Shown here: positions 5,459-5,939 of the stretch, piece after piece
How the letters are laid out: each line of letters begins with the position of its first letter
How positions within the stretch are numbered: position 1 is the stretch's first letter
Source: an uncultured Bacteroidales bacterium
Lineage (GTDB): Bacteria > Bacteroidota > Bacteroidia > Bacteroidales > Paludibacteraceae
Direction of reading: 5' to 3'
DNA length: 5,939 nt
Assembly: GCA_903873355.1 (NCBI GenBank)
Contig: CAIQOG010000134.1
Coordinates: forward strand, 1 to 5,939
Program-made: the position numbers and the translations under genes
The notes under the pieces: model-generated
The model's input: the letters and a program-made list of their open reading frames with translations, nothing else
Database searches by the model: none
What the model was told of the DNA's origin: nothing

Positions 5459-5489
5459 AAGCCCTGATTTCAAATCGAAATCAGGGCTT
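5459..5489. terminator. Hairpin terminator between the convergent Tat-signal gene and asd
   Basis: AAGCCCTGATTTC (5459-5471) and GAAATCAGGGCTT (5477-5489) form a perfect 13-bp stem with a 5-nt loop. On the plus strand the T-run is short (5488-5491). On the minus strand the stem is followed by an AU-rich stretch starting AATATTAAAA. It probably serves both converging genes and lies 43 bp past the stop at 5415 and 20 bp past the asd stop. Confidence 0.85.
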
Positions 5490-5509
5490 TTAAATGAACG
5501 AATAATCAA

Positions 5510-5939
5510 TTACTTAATATCACCTTCTGCAATAAGATATTCTGCAATCTGAACAGCATTAAGCGCAGCACCTTTTTTGATTTGATCGCTTACACACCAG
5601 AATGTCAGTCCGTTAGGATTCGAAATGTCTTTACGCAAACGTCCTATATGTACAGGATCTTTTCCTGACAGGAACAATGGCATTGGGTATTTCTTTTCAG
5701 CGGGATTGTCAATCATTTCAATACCCGGAGCAACAGCAAAAGCAGCACGGGCTTCTTCGACACTTACCGGACGCTCAGTTTCCAACCAAACGCTTTCTGA
5801 GTGAGCACGCAATGCAGGAACACGAACACACAAAGCGCTTACTTCCACATCGGAATGCATAATTTTGCGGGTTTCGTGATACATTTTCATTTCTTCCTTG
5901 GTGTAACCGTTGTCGGTAAATACATCAACTTGTGGAATT
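5510..5939 (-). CDS. asd: Aspartate-semialdehyde dehydrogenase, C-terminal part (5' end outside window)
   Basis: Asd reduces aspartyl-4-phosphate to aspartate-4-semialdehyde with NADPH in the cytoplasm, the branch point toward lysine/diaminopimelate, threonine and methionine. About 143 C-terminal residues are present, ending at TAA 5512-5510. The frame stays open to the window edge: the residues before the first internal Met read [16 protein letters not shown], a typical Asd block, so 5890 is not the start. Motifs include [23 protein letters not shown] with the catalytic base His (codon 5803-5801), a GRLRKD block with the substrate-binding Arg, and [19 protein letters not shown] at the end of the domain. 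The active-site cysteine and the NADP-binding domain lie beyond the right edge. The residues seen are intact. It converges on the Tat-signal gene and shares its hairpin terminator. Confidence 0.96.
   Translation of the reverse strand, partial: IPQVDVFTDNGYTKEEMKMYHETRKIMHSDVEVSALCVRVPALRAHSESVWLETERPVSVEEARAAFAVAPGIEMIDNPAEKKYPMPLFLSGKDPVHIGRLRKDISNPNGLTFWCVSDQIKKGAALNAVQIAEYLIAEGDIK

Noticed and set aside
5677..5862. Plus-strand open frame of 61 codons inside asd
   Set aside because: It is antisense to the intact asd motifs, including the catalytic His codon.
1..5939. Mobile element, CRISPR array, phage or defence system
   Set aside because: No transposase, integrase, spaced direct repeats, tRNA-associated att duplication or defence-type domain is visible. 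The genes are housekeeping and intact.

Overview
The window looks like an ordinary chromosomal stretch from a low-GC member of Bacteroidota, probably Bacteroidales. Three things support this: two promoter -7 boxes of the TAnnTTTG type typical of that phylum (TATCTTTG and TAACTTTG), the absence of strong Shine-Dalgarno sequences, and the character of the proteins. The species cannot be named from the sequence alone.

Layout from left to right. Positions 1-101 hold the C-terminal tail of a plus-strand gene, possibly a protein with an RCK/TrkA-C-like end. It converges, with a 2-bp gap, on a small basic minus-strand ORF (104-301). A strong bidirectional terminator hairpin (122-162) lies inside the 3' coding part of that ORF. 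Next on the minus strand are tsaE (378-791, tRNA t6A synthesis ATPase), uvrC (889-2706, excision nuclease) and mnmG/gidA (2835-4709, tRNA wobble-uridine modification). A promoter just downstream of the uvrC stop appears to drive tsaE and perhaps the small ORF. A second promoter lies upstream of mnmG and may also serve uvrC. The 128-bp gap between mnmG and uvrC holds two ParB-type parS palindromes, enclosed by a near-perfect 21-bp inverted repeat of a CCCCTAAAGGGG type. A 340-bp divergent intergenic region separates mnmG from a small plus-strand gene for a protein with a twin-arginine signal (5050-5415). That gene converges on the C-terminal part of asd (5510-5939, aspartate-semialdehyde dehydrogenase), with a strong hairpin between the two.

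How the genes relate: TsaE and MnmG both modify tRNA anticodon-loop positions (t6A37 and cmnm5U34), and UvrC does DNA repair. This is a housekeeping neighbourhood and not a dedicated system. The parS-like sites suggest it is origin-proximal.

The most interesting candidate is the 65-residue basic protein. An intrinsic terminator inside its own ORF would yield mRNA lacking a stop codon, and a basic SKKQYNRKKNK segment lies just before the truncation point. This is the gene architecture known for the alternative ribosome-rescue factors ArfA and BrfA, whose production is gated by tmRNA. The assignment is an inference from architecture and composition, not a demonstrated homology.
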